DNA of 64,000 nucleotides from Pseudomonas luteola NBRC 103146 (GCF_002091675.1 NZ_BDAE01000003.1:310001-374000); one strand, 5' to 3'. Positions 1-8,401 are shown, numbered from the stretch's first letter. Numbers and translations: made by a program. Notes: a model not told the origin generated them from the letters alone.

Positions 1-75
1 TGCGGCGATACCACTGGCCTGAAGCAGCTTGCGGCGCGACAGGCTTATGGCCTGCGCCGATACATTCTTGGTCAT
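1..75 (-). CDS. iorB: Isoquinoline 1-oxidoreductase-type molybdopterin subunit, N-terminus only (partial)
   Basis: The first 25 residues of a protein that runs off the left edge. It starts at the ATG complementary to 73-75, with GGAG about 8 bases upstream. The visible residues include a twin-arginine-like motif (SRRKLLQASG), usual at the N-terminus of the large molybdopterin-cytosine-dinucleotide subunit of IorAB-type hydroxylases, which can go to the periplasm via Tat. The gene starts 14 bases after the stop of the small [2Fe-2S] subunit, the standard iorA-iorB order, so the pair is very probably one operon. The assignment rests on position and the RR motif because the catalytic part lies outside the window. 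The substrate (N-heterocycle, aldehyde or other) cannot be told. Confidence 0.65.
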   Translation of the reverse strand, partial: MTKNVSAQAISLSRRKLLQASGIAA

Positions 76-89
76 GGAGTGTGCTCCGC

Positions 90-545
90 TCAAGCCTGGG
101 AAACGCTTTTGATCGCGCCGCGGATACGGGTATAGGTACAGCAGCGGCAGATATTGCCGGACATGCCCGCATCGATTTCAGCATCGCCTGCGTTCGGGTG
201 CTGGGACAGCAGCGCCACGGCCGACATGATCTGGCCGGACTGGCAATAGCCGCACTGCACGACTTCATGCTCAAGCCAGGCATCCTGCACTTTCTTGCCC
301 AAGTCGGACTCGCCCACGGCTTCGATGGTCACGATCTTCTGGCCTTGTGCAATGTTGCTCACAGGCAAGACGCAGGCGCGAACAGCCGTACCGTCCAGAT
401 GCACCGTGCAAGCGCCACACTGTGCGATCCCGCAGCCGTACTTGGTGCCGGTCATTCCCAGCACGTCACGTAGAACCCAAAGCAGGGGCATGTCGTCGGG
501 GACGTCGACCCGATGGTCGGCCCCGTTGATGTTGAGCGTAAGCAT
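90..545 (-). CDS. iorA: [2Fe-2S] small subunit of an IorA-type molybdenum hydroxylase
   Basis: A 151-residue protein carrying two [2Fe-2S] clusters that pass electrons from the molybdenum subunit to an acceptor. The N-terminal plant-ferredoxin-like part has the cysteine cluster [18 protein letters not shown] at about residues 38-56. The helical C-terminal part has [10 protein letters not shown] and [10 protein letters not shown]. The length matches IorA-type subunits (about 150 residues). I start at the ATG complementary to 543-545, preceded by GAGG at good spacing; an in-frame upstream start would add 13 residues unlike the family. Two details: the second motif reads CRCC where family members usually have CRCG or CRCA, and no FAD subunit is adjacent, as expected for the two-subunit Ior group. 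Confidence 0.88.
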   Translation of the reverse strand: MLTLNINGADHRVDVPDDMPLLWVLRDVLGMTGTKYGCGIAQCGACTVHLDGTAVRACVLPVSNIAQGQKIVTIEAVGESDLGKKVQDAWLEHEVVQCGYCQSGQIMSAVALLSQHPNAGDAEIDAGMSGNICRCCTYTRIRGAIKSVSQA

Positions 546-695
546 TGCAACCTCATGAGCACGGTAGGACAGTCGACTCGTCATGCCGGAACGCCGCCAG
601 GCAAGGTCATGCCGACGGGAAGGGCTGCGAGTCGATCGTTGGTTTATTCAGGACAGAATGAGCGGTGCTTCATTCCGTGTCATTGGAAAAATTTA

Positions 696-716
696 GATAA
701 ATAAATCTGATTTATC
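696..716. promoter_or_regulatory. Inverted repeat upstream of iorAB
   Basis: GATAAAT and ATTTATC, perfect 7-base arms separated by 7 bases, lie in the 257-base gap between iorA and the Lrp-type regulator gene, about 150 bases upstream of the iorA start. The arms sit in a locally AT-rich patch. Position and symmetry fit a regulator-binding site; the neighbouring Lrp/AsnC protein is a natural candidate, but this is inference. Confidence 0.3.
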
Positions 717-802
717 CATCTTCTGGCAAGAAACACCAGCATCAGCATCGGATTCGTGCAAATCCGTGGCCTCAGACAGGTCCATGTAAATCGCGACGAT
801 AC

Positions 803-1282
803 TCAGCCACGCAGGTGTTCAAGCGGCAGCTCGGTACTGGAGATGACCTGGTTGAGAACGAAGCTTGAGCGCACGCTCGAAACGCCTTCTATACGGGTCA
901 GGGTACCCAGCAGCAGTTTCTGGTAGTGGTCCATATCCGGAACGACCACCTTGAGCTGATAGTCCGCATCCATGCCGGTCACCAGGCTGCATTCCAGCAC
1001 CTCAGGGCACTGCCGAATGATCGACTGGAAATGCTCGAAGCGTTCAGGGGTATGCCGGTCCATGCCGATCAGTACGAAAACTGTCAGGCTAAGGCCCAGT
1101 TTCTTGCGGTCGAGCAGGGCAACCTGACGATTAATGTAACCATCATCTTCCAGCTGCTTGACCCGTCGTGAGCAGGGCGAAGGAGACAGGCCGATGCGCT
1201 CTGCCAGTTCCTGGTTCGAGATGCGTGCATCACGCTGGAGTTCGGCAAGAATACGTAAGTCGTAGCGGTCTAGTTTGTCCAT
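803..1282 (-). CDS. Lrp/AsnC family transcriptional regulator
   Basis: A 159-residue protein of the leucine-responsive regulator family. The N-terminal winged helix-turn-helix spans about residues 4-60 (DLRILAELQRDARISNQELA, then the recognition region LSPSPCSRRVKQLE). The C-terminal RAM ligand-binding/oligomerisation domain spans about 65-150, with the typical ECSLVTGMDADYQLKVVVPD stretch. Such proteins form dimers to octamers and respond to amino acids or related small molecules. It lies directly upstream of iorAB on the same strand with a 257-base gap that holds an inverted repeat, so it could control that operon or itself. The exact ligand is not identifiable. The start ATG opens MDKLDRYD, the usual family N-terminus. 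Confidence 0.9.
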   Translation of the reverse strand: MDKLDRYDLRILAELQRDARISNQELAERIGLSPSPCSRRVKQLEDDGYINRQVALLDRKKLGLSLTVFVLIGMDRHTPERFEHFQSIIRQCPEVLECSLVTGMDADYQLKVVVPDMDHYQKLLLGTLTRIEGVSSVRSSFVLNQVISSTELPLEHLRG

Positions 1283-1731
1283 TTTGAAACCAATCCTTTG
1301 GAAAATTGCGTTTAAAAGGTTTTTTTAGTGTTCTGTTGCTTAAACGGTAGAGGATATAGCAAAAAACGCAAACTTTGGTCGGTGCAACAGGGCTAAGCTG
1401 AACTCATTACTTCGATGGCCCGGACGAACAGTCCAACGGTGAGCTCCAGGAGGGCAAGCCGATAATGCCGCCGACCTATCAGGTCGTGCCGCTCCCGGGC
1501 CACTCACCGCCCAAAAGGCTGTGTGATCGCAGCAGTCGCCAAAAGCGACTCAGAGGACAGAATTCCGGAAGGGGGCGAAAGCCTCCTTTTTTGTGCGCCT
1601 GATAAAAGTGTACGCCTGTGCTCCGCCTATCCGTCAATGCTCGCCTCGCGCATACTCCTGGCTTAGATTGAATATTCGACCGCCGCCTCGCCATTTTCAG
1701 AGCGCGCTGGCGGGAACCAGGAGATAAGGTC
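1283..1731. other. Gene-free stretch with an isolated terminator and a mini-ORF
   Basis: 449 bases between the divergent Lrp-type regulator and the DUF6515 gene. The left end is AT-rich (about 1290-1370), as expected for the regulator promoter. At 1448-1454 there is a strong Shine-Dalgarno-like AGGAGGG followed by an ATG at 1465 that opens a 45-codon frame (MPPTYQVVPLPGH...) ending at 1602. That frame runs through a rho-independent terminator at 1567-1592, so it is not a convincing gene. The in-frame sequence upstream also lacks stops back to about 1400 and has coding-like composition (GELQEGKPI), which could mean a gene remnant or a small RNA ending at the terminator. I do not recognise a riboswitch or sRNA family. 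Confidence 0.35.
1567..1592 (+). terminator. Rho-independent terminator without an obvious upstream gene
   Basis: The arms GGGGGC (1571-1576) and GCCTCC (1581-1586) close a GAAA tetraloop; the stem extends by two A-T pairs and is followed directly by six T (1587-1592). This is a textbook intrinsic terminator on the + strand, but no annotated + strand gene ends ahead of it. It implies a transcript starting somewhere in about 1380-1560, or a leader that is attenuated before the DUF6515 gene. Confidence 0.6.
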
Positions 1732-2835
1732 ATGAAGCGCCGCGGGCGTTTGACAGGTATCGGTCTGATAGTCGCATTGAGCGCAGGCCACGTGCTGGCA
1801 GGGCCTTTTGAGGCCGGACAGACGCAGTTCGGCAATCCGTCCGGCGGCGCTGCGCCTCAGCCTCAGGCGGGGCAGGGTCGCGTTGGAGATCACCCGGACT
1901 ACTCGCCCTCTCGGGGAGTGGATCCTAATGCCGGGCCTCGTCCGGGGGCGGGTCGCCCTATCGGACAGGATGGCTCGCGCTGGCAGACCGGCAGTGGCCA
2001 GGATCTTCCCCATCAACGCTATGATTTTCCCCGGCGGCCTGTCGAGCGGGTCGATGAAAACGGTGTACGGTTTATTACCGCGCCTCCGCGAGAGGTCACA
2101 GGGCAGGCGAACCACTCACGGGAAGACGGCTGGAATCGACCCGATGCCGTTCGGCGTGGCGATGAGCGTGCGCGCTGGGAGCAATCCGGGCCGAATGATC
2201 TGAATCGAGGCTGGGAAAATCAGCCCCGTGTCATTGATCATCCTGACTATGGGCCGTACGGCAACTGGAATCGCCCGCACAGGCACAACGACTTCGATCG
2301 TCGTGGCTGGGGACCAAACCCTGATTGGCGTCCCGGCTATGTGCTACGTCGCCCGCCGCCCCGGTACACCCGTATCTGGCATCAACGCTATGAGTATTAT
2401 TACTCCGACGGCTACTGGTACCGCCCACAAGGGTCGAGTTATGTCATCGTGACCCCGCCACGCGGGGTGTATGTCAGCAACTTGCCTAACTATGCGCAGA
2501 CGTTGGTGATCGGCGGGCTGACCTATTACTTTGCAGCGGGCACCTATTACCAGCCGCAACCGGAATACAATCGTTACATTGTCGTGGAGCCGCCTGTGCA
2601 AAACGGTGGCTATGCCATTAGCAGCAATGCTTTTGATGTCGCCATAAGCCCTGCCTATGGCCAGACGCAGGCCCAGATGGAGCAGGATCGTTATGACTGC
2701 CAGCGTTGGGCGGTCAGCGAGTCAGGTTTTGATCCATCCCGAGCAACCACTGCGCCACCGGCTGATGTGGCGGATCGTTATCGACGTTCGCTGGGCGCCT
2801 GCCTAAGTGGCAGGGGATATAACGTGACCTATTGA
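1732..2835 (+). CDS. Secreted DUF6515 family protein
   Basis: A 367-residue exported protein of unknown function. Residues 1-23 form a Sec signal peptide (basic KRRGR, hydrophobic core, likely cleavage after VLA). Residues about 25-190 are low-complexity and rich in Gly, Pro, Arg, Asn and Asp. A Tyr-rich core follows at about 200-290 (VLRRPPPRYTRIWHQ, YEYYYSDGYWYRP, PPRGVYVSNLPNYAQ, GGLTYYFAAGTYYQP), which I recognise as DUF6515-like. The C-terminus (DRYDCQRWAVSESGFDPS, about 318-335) is a second conserved unit with two cysteines. It is probably periplasmic or cell-surface. No operon partner is seen; the next gene converges. Function is not known. Confidence 0.75.
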   Translation: MKRRGRLTGIGLIVALSAGHVLAGPFEAGQTQFGNPSGGAAPQPQAGQGRVGDHPDYSPSRGVDPNAGPRPGAGRPIGQDGSRWQTGSGQDLPHQRYDFPRRPVERVDENGVRFITAPPREVTGQANHSREDGWNRPDAVRRGDERARWEQSGPNDLNRGWENQPRVIDHPDYGPYGNWNRPHRHNDFDRRGWGPNPDWRPGYVLRRPPPRYTRIWHQRYEYYYSDGYWYRPQGSSYVIVTPPRGVYVSNLPNYAQTLVIGGLTYYFAAGTYYQPQPEYNRYIVVEPPVQNGGYAISSNAFDVAISPAYGQTQAQMEQDRYDCQRWAVSESGFDPSRATTAPPADVADRYRRSLGACLSGRGYNVTY

Positions 2836-2837
2836 GG

Positions 2838-2877
2838 AGGGCCGTCTGGCTGTAATCTGATGAAGTCAGACGCCCTT
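2838..2877. terminator. Possible terminator between convergent genes
   Basis: An imperfect hairpin (GGGC-GTCTG paired with CAGAC-GCCC around a loop of roughly 17 bases) lies 4-40 bases past the DUF6515 stop and just before the stop of the convergent fieF-like gene. No long T-run follows on either strand, so it would be a weak or factor-assisted terminator. Confidence 0.35.
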
Positions 2878-2883
2878 GAGCCC

Positions 2884-3795
2884 TCAGTTCGGAGGCAGCG
2901 GATGCCGATGGGGGACATCGGGTGCATCCAGCGGGTCGGCATGTACCAGCACTTCGGCCTGCGGATACTCCGCCATGATCGCCGCTTCGGCCTCGTCGCA
3001 CAGGCGATGGGCTTCGGACAGGGTCATTTCTCCCGGTAGCTCCAGATGCAGTTGGACGAACCAATGGCTTCCCGAAATACGCGTGCGCAAATCATGAGCC
3101 CCCAAGACTTGGGGCACGCTGCACGCCAGCGTCAACATGTGCTCGCTGACTTCATAGGGCAATTCCTGATCCATCAGCACACTTAGCGAGTCGCGTGCGA
3201 TTCCAATGGCACTCCAAAGGATATACAACGCAATACCCAGGCCAAAGATGGCATCTAACTGATCCCAGCCGTAGCTGGCAGCAATCAGGGCAATCAGGAT
3301 GCTGGTGTTGAGCAGAAGATCAGAACGGTAATGCAGAGAATCGGCGCGAATCACTGCGGACCCTGTAATCTGAATGACGTGCCGCTGTAGCATCAGCAGG
3401 CCCGCAGTCACAATCAATGAAACGATCATGACTGCAATGCCCAGCAAAGGTGTTCCCAAGGGTTCAGGTTCTTTCAGGCGACCAATGGCCTGCATGCCGA
3501 TCAGGATTCCGCTGGCGCCAATGAACAGGGCCTGGGTAATACCCGCCAACGACTCCGCCTTGCCATGGCCGTAACGGTGGTCGTCGTCGGCGGGCTTTAG
3601 GGAATAGCGCACCGCTAGCAAGTTGAACAGGGAGGCCGCACCATCAAGCACGGAATCGGTCAGCCCGGCGAGCAGACTGACCGAGCCGCTGAACCACCAG
3701 GCGATGGCCTTCACGGTAATAAGCAGGCCAGCCACTGCGAGTGAGGCGGTGGTGGCCAGGCGCAACAGCCTGGCGTGTTCGGTACGGCTCTTCAT
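2884..3795 (-). CDS. fieF: FieF/YiiP-type cation diffusion facilitator (Fe/Zn exporter)
   Basis: A 303-residue inner-membrane cation/proton antiporter. There are six predicted membrane helices in the first about 210 residues, then a cytosolic domain. The transport-site residues of YiiP are recognisable: D-x3-D in SLLAGLTDSVLDGAAS (helix 2) and H-x3-D in ADSLHYRSD (helix 5). The cytosolic regulatory zinc-site histidines appear as GAHDLRTR, VQLHLELP and VHADP. Length equals E. coli FieF (300). The ATG start gives the family-typical KSRTEHARLLRLATTASL opening. The gene is followed upstream by a lipoprotein and hrpB, the same arrangement as around P. aeruginosa PA3961-PA3963. Whether iron, zinc or another metal is the main substrate cannot be read from sequence. 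Confidence 0.9.
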   Translation of the reverse strand: MKSRTEHARLLRLATTASLAVAGLLITVKAIAWWFSGSVSLLAGLTDSVLDGAASLFNLLAVRYSLKPADDDHRYGHGKAESLAGITQALFIGASGILIGMQAIGRLKEPEPLGTPLLGIAVMIVSLIVTAGLLMLQRHVIQITGSAVIRADSLHYRSDLLLNTSILIALIAASYGWDQLDAIFGLGIALYILWSAIGIARDSLSVLMDQELPYEVSEHMLTLACSVPQVLGAHDLRTRISGSHWFVQLHLELPGEMTLSEAHRLCDEAEAAIMAEYPQAEVLVHADPLDAPDVPHRHPLPPN

Positions 3796-3801
3796 CAGGA
3801 G

Positions 3802-4221
3802 TTATGCCGCAGGGCGCAACCCGAAGGCGGCTAGTTGCTCAGGGCTGCCGCTGTGCTGAATCAGGCGAGGATCGGTCAGGGGCAGGGAGCGGCCGGTTTC
3901 CTGTTCGATAATGGCTTTAAGGCGCGCCTTGTCCACCTTGCCATCCGCATCGATAGCGTCTTTTAGCTTTTCCGGGTCGACCGAGGCGTGCTGGTCATTG
4001 GGCAGGTAGATGGCTCCAGACGTAAAATCAACACCGAACGCAATCAGGCCGGGAATGATGTAAAACAGCAGGCCTACCGCATCCAGGATGGCAATGCCTG
4101 GGTCGATCTGGCCAGTAATTTGGCCGCGACGCTCAGGATAAAACAGCGTACCGCAGGCCGAAATCTGGGTCAGCACTGCTGCAGCAAGGGCGCCACAGAT
4201 CAGGCGAGTGCGCATTGGCAT
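3802..4221 (-). CDS. Conserved Pseudomonas lipoprotein (PA3962-like)
   Basis: A 139-residue predicted lipoprotein. The start is the ATG complementary to 4219-4221 because a perfect GGAGG sits 5-7 bases upstream; an earlier in-frame start would overlap that site. Residues 1-22 form a signal peptide ending in the lipobox ISAC, so Cys is the predicted lipidated residue. A hydrophobic stretch (GLLFYIIPGLIAFGVDF, about residues 48-64) could be a membrane segment. The C-terminal half is charged and contains no motif I know. The stop lies 6 bases before the fieF start, so the two are probably co-transcribed. Database entries sometimes label this family polyribonucleotide nucleotidyltransferase; nothing in the sequence supports that. 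Function unknown. Confidence 0.78.
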   Translation of the reverse strand: MPMRTRLICGALAAAVLTQISACGTLFYPERRGQITGQIDPGIAILDAVGLLFYIIPGLIAFGVDFTSGAIYLPNDQHASVDPEKLKDAIDADGKVDKARLKAIIEQETGRSLPLTDPRLIQHSGSPEQLAAFGLRPAA

Positions 4222-4336
4222 AAACACCTCCATAGGTCAGGAAACCGCACTATAACCGGCGTTGCGAGAGGCCGGAAGCGGGCCGCTGGAGTCGTTATAA
4301 TCAGCAACCACCGTATATGACCACGTGCACAGCAGA

Positions 4337-6847
4337 ATGACGCCATTACCCATCGATACCGTATTGCCTACCCTGCGCGCCGCCCTGGTCGAGCGCGACG
4401 AAGCTGTGCTGGAGGCACCTCCAGGTGCAGGCAAGACCACACGTGTACCGCTGGCGCTGCTGGATGAGCCCTGGCTAGCGGGTCAGCGGATTCTCATGCT
4501 GGAACCACGGCGCTTGGCCGCTCGGGCAGCGGCGGAGCGGCTGGCAGCCGAGTATGGCGAACCGGTGGGCGAGACGGTGGGATACCGCATTCGCCTGGAG
4601 AGCAAGGTAGGGCCCAGGACACGGATCGAGGTCGTTACGGAAGGTATTCTTGCGCGTCGCCTGCAGGATGATCCTGCCCTCGAAGGCGTTGGCCTGGTCA
4701 TTTTCGACGAATTTCACGAGCGAAGCCTGGACGCCGATTTGGCGCTGGCACTCACTCTGAATGGGCGTGAGCTCTTGCGTGACACTCCGCTCAAGGTCCT
4801 GGTCATGTCCGCAACCCTTGAGGGTGAGCGGCTTTCGGCCTTGCTGCAAGGGGCTCCGGTGGTGCGCAGCGAGGGGCGCATGTTTCCGGTGGAGATCAAA
4901 TGGGGGCGGCCCACTTCGACGGACGAGCGCCTGGAGCCCAGGGTTGTTCAAACCATCCAGCAGGCACTGGATGAGCAGGACGGAAGCCTGCTCGTCTTTT
5001 TGCCGGGGCAGGCTGAAATCCGGCGGGTTCATGAATTGCTGGATGATGCGCTGGCTGGCAGGGTGGATATCCGGATCGCGCCGCTCTACGGTGAGCTTGA
5101 TCTGGCTGCCCAGAGAGCAGCGATTGAGCCGGCACCGGCCGGTATTCGCAAGATTGTGCTGGCGACCAATATCGCCGAAACCAGTCTTACCATCGAAGGC
5201 GTTCGGGTGGTGGTAGATGCCGGACTTGCCCGGGAGCCCGCCTTCGATCTCGGCAGTGGCATGACGCGGCTGGCTACGCGACGCATCTCTCGCGCCTCGG
5301 CCACCCAGCGAGCGGGACGGGCGGGGCGTCTGGAGCCAGGGGTGTGCTATCGCTTGTGGTCGGAGACGCAGCATGACCAGCTACCCGCCTATGATTCACC
5401 GGAAATTCTGCAGGCTGATCTGGCAGGGCTTGCGCTTCAGCTGGCGCGCTGGGGCGCTGTTGCAGATGAGCTGGTCTGGTTGGATAAACCTCCTGCTGCT
5501 GCCCAAGCACAGGCTCAGAATCTGCTTGTGCGTCTGGGTGCGCTCAATGCTGATCGAACGGCCCTGACAGCCCATGGACAGGCCATGAGTACCCTGCCGG
5601 CTCATCCGCGACTGGCTCATCTTCTGCTTCGGGGACAAGCCCTGGGGTTGGCGCCATTGGCGTGTGATCTGGCGGCTATTTTATCCGAGCGGGATATCGT
5701 GCGTGGCGAGGGTGCGGATATACAGACTCGCCTTGTGCTGCTGGCAGGCGAAGGGAAAGGGCCGCGAGGCGGTATTGCGCGCATTCGCCAGCTGGCAAGA
5801 CAATTCAAGGGCTTGCTGCGTGGCGCTTCCGAAATACCTGTGAGCGATCCGGATCATCCACGCTGGGTAGGGTGTCTGCTGGCTTTTGCTTACCCGGAGC
5901 GGATCGCACACCAGCGCCGATCCGGCGGTGCAGAATATCGGCTGGCCAATGGCCGTGCGGCACTGTTTGCCGATGTCGATTCGCTGATGAAATCACCGTG
6001 GTTGGTGATTGCCGATCTTGGGAGCCGACAAGGGCAGCGTGAAGAGCGTATCTATCTGGCTGCCGAGCTTGATCCTGCCTTGTTTGAAGGGCCCCTGGCC
6101 GAGCAGGTATCGACCCATGAGGAGGTGGACTGGGACGAGCGGGAGGGCGTACTGCGCGCCGAACGGCAGGTGCGAATCGGTGAACTGGTCCTTTCCCGCG
6201 AACCCTTGAGTTCGCTGGATGATGACGCACGCAGCCGGGCATTACTGGGGCTAGTCAGGCGTAAAGGGCTTGAACTCCTGCCCTGGACACCGGAGCTACG
6301 CCAGTGGCAGGCACGGGTCATGCTTCTGCGGCGGCTGGACCTGGAGCAGGGCGGTCTCAGCGAGTGGCCTGACGTGACCGACACGGCACTACTGGCAACG
6401 CTGGAGAACTGGCTGCTTCCATATCTGGGACGGGTGACTCGCCTGTCCCATTTCGCTCAGCTCGATCTGGGCGCCATCCTGCAGGGCTTGTTACCCTGGC
6501 CGCTGCCGAGCCGCCTGGACGAGCTGGCGCCCCGCTCGATAGAGGTGCCTTCAGGCTCTCGTATCCGGCTGGACTACACCGAGGAACCGCCCGTGCTGGC
6601 CGTCAGGTTGCAGGAGATGTTCGGCCTGGCCAACACCCCTCGGATCGCCGGCGGACGGCTTGCTGTAAAGCTGCACCTGCTGTCCCCTGCGCAGCGCCCG
6701 GTGCAGGTTACCCAGGATCTGGCTAACTTCTGGCGCAGCACCTATGCCGAGGTAAAGAAGGATTTGAAAGGCCGCTATCCAAAGCACTATTGGCCGGATG
6801 ACCCGCTCGTTGCGGAGGCGACTGCACGGGCCAAGCCTCGGCGTTAG
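4337..6847 (+). CDS. hrpB: HrpB-type ATP-dependent RNA helicase
   Basis: An 836-residue DExH-box (DEAH/RHA) helicase. The N-terminal RecA domain has Walker A APPGAGKTT (about residue 30), the motif LEPRRLAARAAAERLA, DEFHERS (motif II, about 115) and SATLEG (motif III). The second RecA domain has ATNIAETSLTIEGV and QRAGRAGR (motif VI). The HrpB-specific C-terminal region follows and ends in the diagnostic NFWRSTYAEVKKDLKGRYPKHYWPDDP pattern. The length is normal for HrpB (about 820-840). In enteric bacteria its role is poorly defined; relatives act in RNA processing. I use the ATG at 4337; a GTG at 4325 is the alternative, and neither has a strong ribosome site. It is divergent from the lipoprotein-fieF pair. 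Confidence 0.94.
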   Translation: MTPLPIDTVLPTLRAALVERDEAVLEAPPGAGKTTRVPLALLDEPWLAGQRILMLEPRRLAARAAAERLAAEYGEPVGETVGYRIRLESKVGPRTRIEVVTEGILARRLQDDPALEGVGLVIFDEFHERSLDADLALALTLNGRELLRDTPLKVLVMSATLEGERLSALLQGAPVVRSEGRMFPVEIKWGRPTSTDERLEPRVVQTIQQALDEQDGSLLVFLPGQAEIRRVHELLDDALAGRVDIRIAPLYGELDLAAQRAAIEPAPAGIRKIVLATNIAETSLTIEGVRVVVDAGLAREPAFDLGSGMTRLATRRISRASATQRAGRAGRLEPGVCYRLWSETQHDQLPAYDSPEILQADLAGLALQLARWGAVADELVWLDKPPAAAQAQAQNLLVRLGALNADRTALTAHGQAMSTLPAHPRLAHLLLRGQALGLAPLACDLAAILSERDIVRGEGADIQTRLVLLAGEGKGPRGGIARIRQLARQFKGLLRGASEIPVSDPDHPRWVGCLLAFAYPERIAHQRRSGGAEYRLANGRAALFADVDSLMKSPWLVIADLGSRQGQREERIYLAAELDPALFEGPLAEQVSTHEEVDWDEREGVLRAERQVRIGELVLSREPLSSLDDDARSRALLGLVRRKGLELLPWTPELRQWQARVMLLRRLDLEQGGLSEWPDVTDTALLATLENWLLPYLGRVTRLSHFAQLDLGAILQGLLPWPLPSRLDELAPRSIEVPSGSRIRLDYTEEPPVLAVRLQEMFGLANTPRIAGGRLAVKLHLLSPAQRPVQVTQDLANFWRSTYAEVKKDLKGRYPKHYWPDDPLVAEATARAKPRR

Positions 6848-6861
6848 TGCCGAGGCTTTAC
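6833..6861. terminator. Hairpin terminator overlapping the hrpB stop codon
   Basis: AAGCCTCGGC (6833-6842) pairs perfectly with GCCGAGGCTT (6849-6858) across a 6-base loop that contains the hrpB stop codon. It lies between hrpB and the convergent abrB-family gene. T-runs are short on both sides, so termination strength is uncertain. Confidence 0.5.
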
Positions 6862-6864
6862 AGA

Positions 6865-7944
6865 TCAGACTCGCGCCACGCGGGCGATCTGTTTGGCCAG
6901 GAACGGCCCGGATGCGATCACGCCAATCAAGCGCAAGGCCTGCATGGCCAGTACCAGCCCGACGTCCGCATGGCTGTCCACAGCGATGATCGCCATTGAG
7001 TCTAGGCCGCCAGGACTGGTTGCAAGGTAGGCGGACAGAAAGTCCTTGTTCATCAGGTGTGCCAGAAACAGGGCCGAAAGAGCGCACATGGCGATCAACA
7101 TCAGCGAGGCCATGATCATCTTGGGCAAGGCTCGGGTGACATAGCGCACCGTGGTTTTATCGAACCGCAAGCCTACATAGCAGCCCATCGAGCCAAACGC
7201 GATGGCCAGCAACCAATGGGGAAGGGTAATGGTTACCCAACCGTTGAGCTGCAATATGGTGCCCAACGCAATAGGCACCATCAAAGCGCCAGCCGGCAGG
7301 CGCTTGCCTAACCAGACACCTACCACCACGACGGCCAGCGTAATTCCAAATGACTGCAGGGTGTTCCAGTCAAAGGTGATAGCGGCCGAGTGAGAGGCTG
7401 CTCCTGTACCTTCAGCCCCCAAAAAGCGGCCAACCAAGGCACTGATCACGACCACACAAACGACACGCACATACTGCATGGTTGCCACAATGCGGGAGTC
7501 CGCTCCGTATTCTTCCGCCATGGCAACCATGGCGGAGGCCGCACCGGGCGTAGTACCCCAGGCGGCGGTGGAGCCGGGTAAACCGCCGAAGCGAACCAGG
7601 ATGACACCCACCAGCACGCTGAGCAGAACGGTAATGGCAGTGGCCAGCAGCATGACCGGCCAGTGCGTAGCGACCATAAGCAGAACGGCCGCTGTCATGG
7701 AGTGGGCGATCAAACAGCCCACCACGCCCTGGCTTAGCTGGAACAGTGGTTTGGGTAGACGGATCGTGGCCCCTTTGACGCCAAAGCAGATGGCGACCAG
7801 CATGGGCCCTAGGAACATGGCCGCAGGGATACCGGCACGATCAAGGCAAAAGGAAGCCAGACTGGATACAACAATCAGGGCAGCCCACTGCAGGGCAGGA
7901 TGTCGTGATGGCGGTGCTGCAGATGAAACAGGGGCGTGAGGCAA
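6865..7944 (-). CDS. AbrB-family (DUF ammonia-monooxygenase-like) membrane protein
   Basis: A 359-residue integral membrane protein with about ten hydrophobic helices in two repeats, each with the family pattern near its start (AGIPAAMFLGPMLVAI and GKRLPAGALMVPIALG). This is the membrane AbrB family often mis-named putative ammonia monooxygenase or AbrB regulator; it is neither a monooxygenase nor a DNA-binding protein. Transport function is likely but the substrate is unknown. The start I prefer is the TTG complementary to 7942-7944: AGGAGG lies 6 bases upstream, whereas an earlier TTG would sit on top of that ribosome site. The gene converges on hrpB and seems to be a single-gene unit. Confidence 0.82.
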   Translation of the reverse strand: MPHAPVSSAAPPSRHPALQWAALIVVSSLASFCLDRAGIPAAMFLGPMLVAICFGVKGATIRLPKPLFQLSQGVVGCLIAHSMTAAVLLMVATHWPVMLLATAITVLLSVLVGVILVRFGGLPGSTAAWGTTPGAASAMVAMAEEYGADSRIVATMQYVRVVCVVVISALVGRFLGAEGTGAASHSAAITFDWNTLQSFGITLAVVVVGVWLGKRLPAGALMVPIALGTILQLNGWVTITLPHWLLAIAFGSMGCYVGLRFDKTTVRYVTRALPKMIMASLMLIAMCALSALFLAHLMNKDFLSAYLATSPGGLDSMAIIAVDSHADVGLVLAMQALRLIGVIASGPFLAKQIARVARV

Positions 7945-8401
7945 TGACGTCCTCCTCAAGAGGTGGCAGCCACAGACGGCGTAGCCGCGCTAAAGCCTTA
8001 TTATACGCGCCTTCCGGCTAAAATTTGATAGCAAGATAACTAACGAAACGATCACGAATCGTAATGGCAGTCCTGACACAATCGCAGGCATTGCCGGATG
8101 TGTTTGCGGTACTCCTTGTAGCGAGGCGTTATGACCGCGAAGCAAGGCATTCTGATAATGATGCTTCGTAAGATTCGAGTCTTAGAGGGTCAGCCTGATC
8201 TTGACCTTGTTTAATCGGGTGGGCTGGATGTTGGGATATTGGGGTTGCCAAGGCATTCTCCCGGATCTTTATGCCTCGGCTGTTCGAGCCGTTCTTGCTA
8301 ACAGCATTCGGGGCAAGAAGCATCATTCACCACTGCCATGCCCAGAAGGGCAACCCCGGTATTCACCCAGGCCGCCAAGTGACGGCCCGGGTAAGTTGAG
8401 G
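7945..8401. other. Gene-free stretch between abrB-family gene and betT
   Basis: About 457 bases. A TATAAT-like box (complement of 8000-8005) near the left end may be the -10 of the abrB-family gene. At 8365-8392 a hairpin with arms ACCC-A-GGCCG and CGGCC-C-GGGT (one mismatch) sits right after the betT stop and may mark its transcript end, but no T-run follows on the betT strand. A 65-codon minus-strand frame (8129-8326) and the start of a long plus-strand frame cross the stretch; neither has a ribosome site or recognisable sequence. Nothing else is seen. Confidence 0.4.

Noticed and set aside
3802-4221. Annotation of the lipoprotein as polyribonucleotide nucleotidyltransferase
   Set aside because: The protein is 139 residues with a lipobox and has no RNase PH, KH or S1 domain; the name seems to be an inherited database error.
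6865-7944. Reading the AbrB-family gene as a transcription regulator or ammonia monooxygenase
   Set aside because: The sequence is almost entirely membrane helices; there is no DNA-binding fold and no copper site.
8270-8310. tRNA-like TTCGAGCC segment
   Set aside because: No matching acceptor, D or anticodon arms around it.
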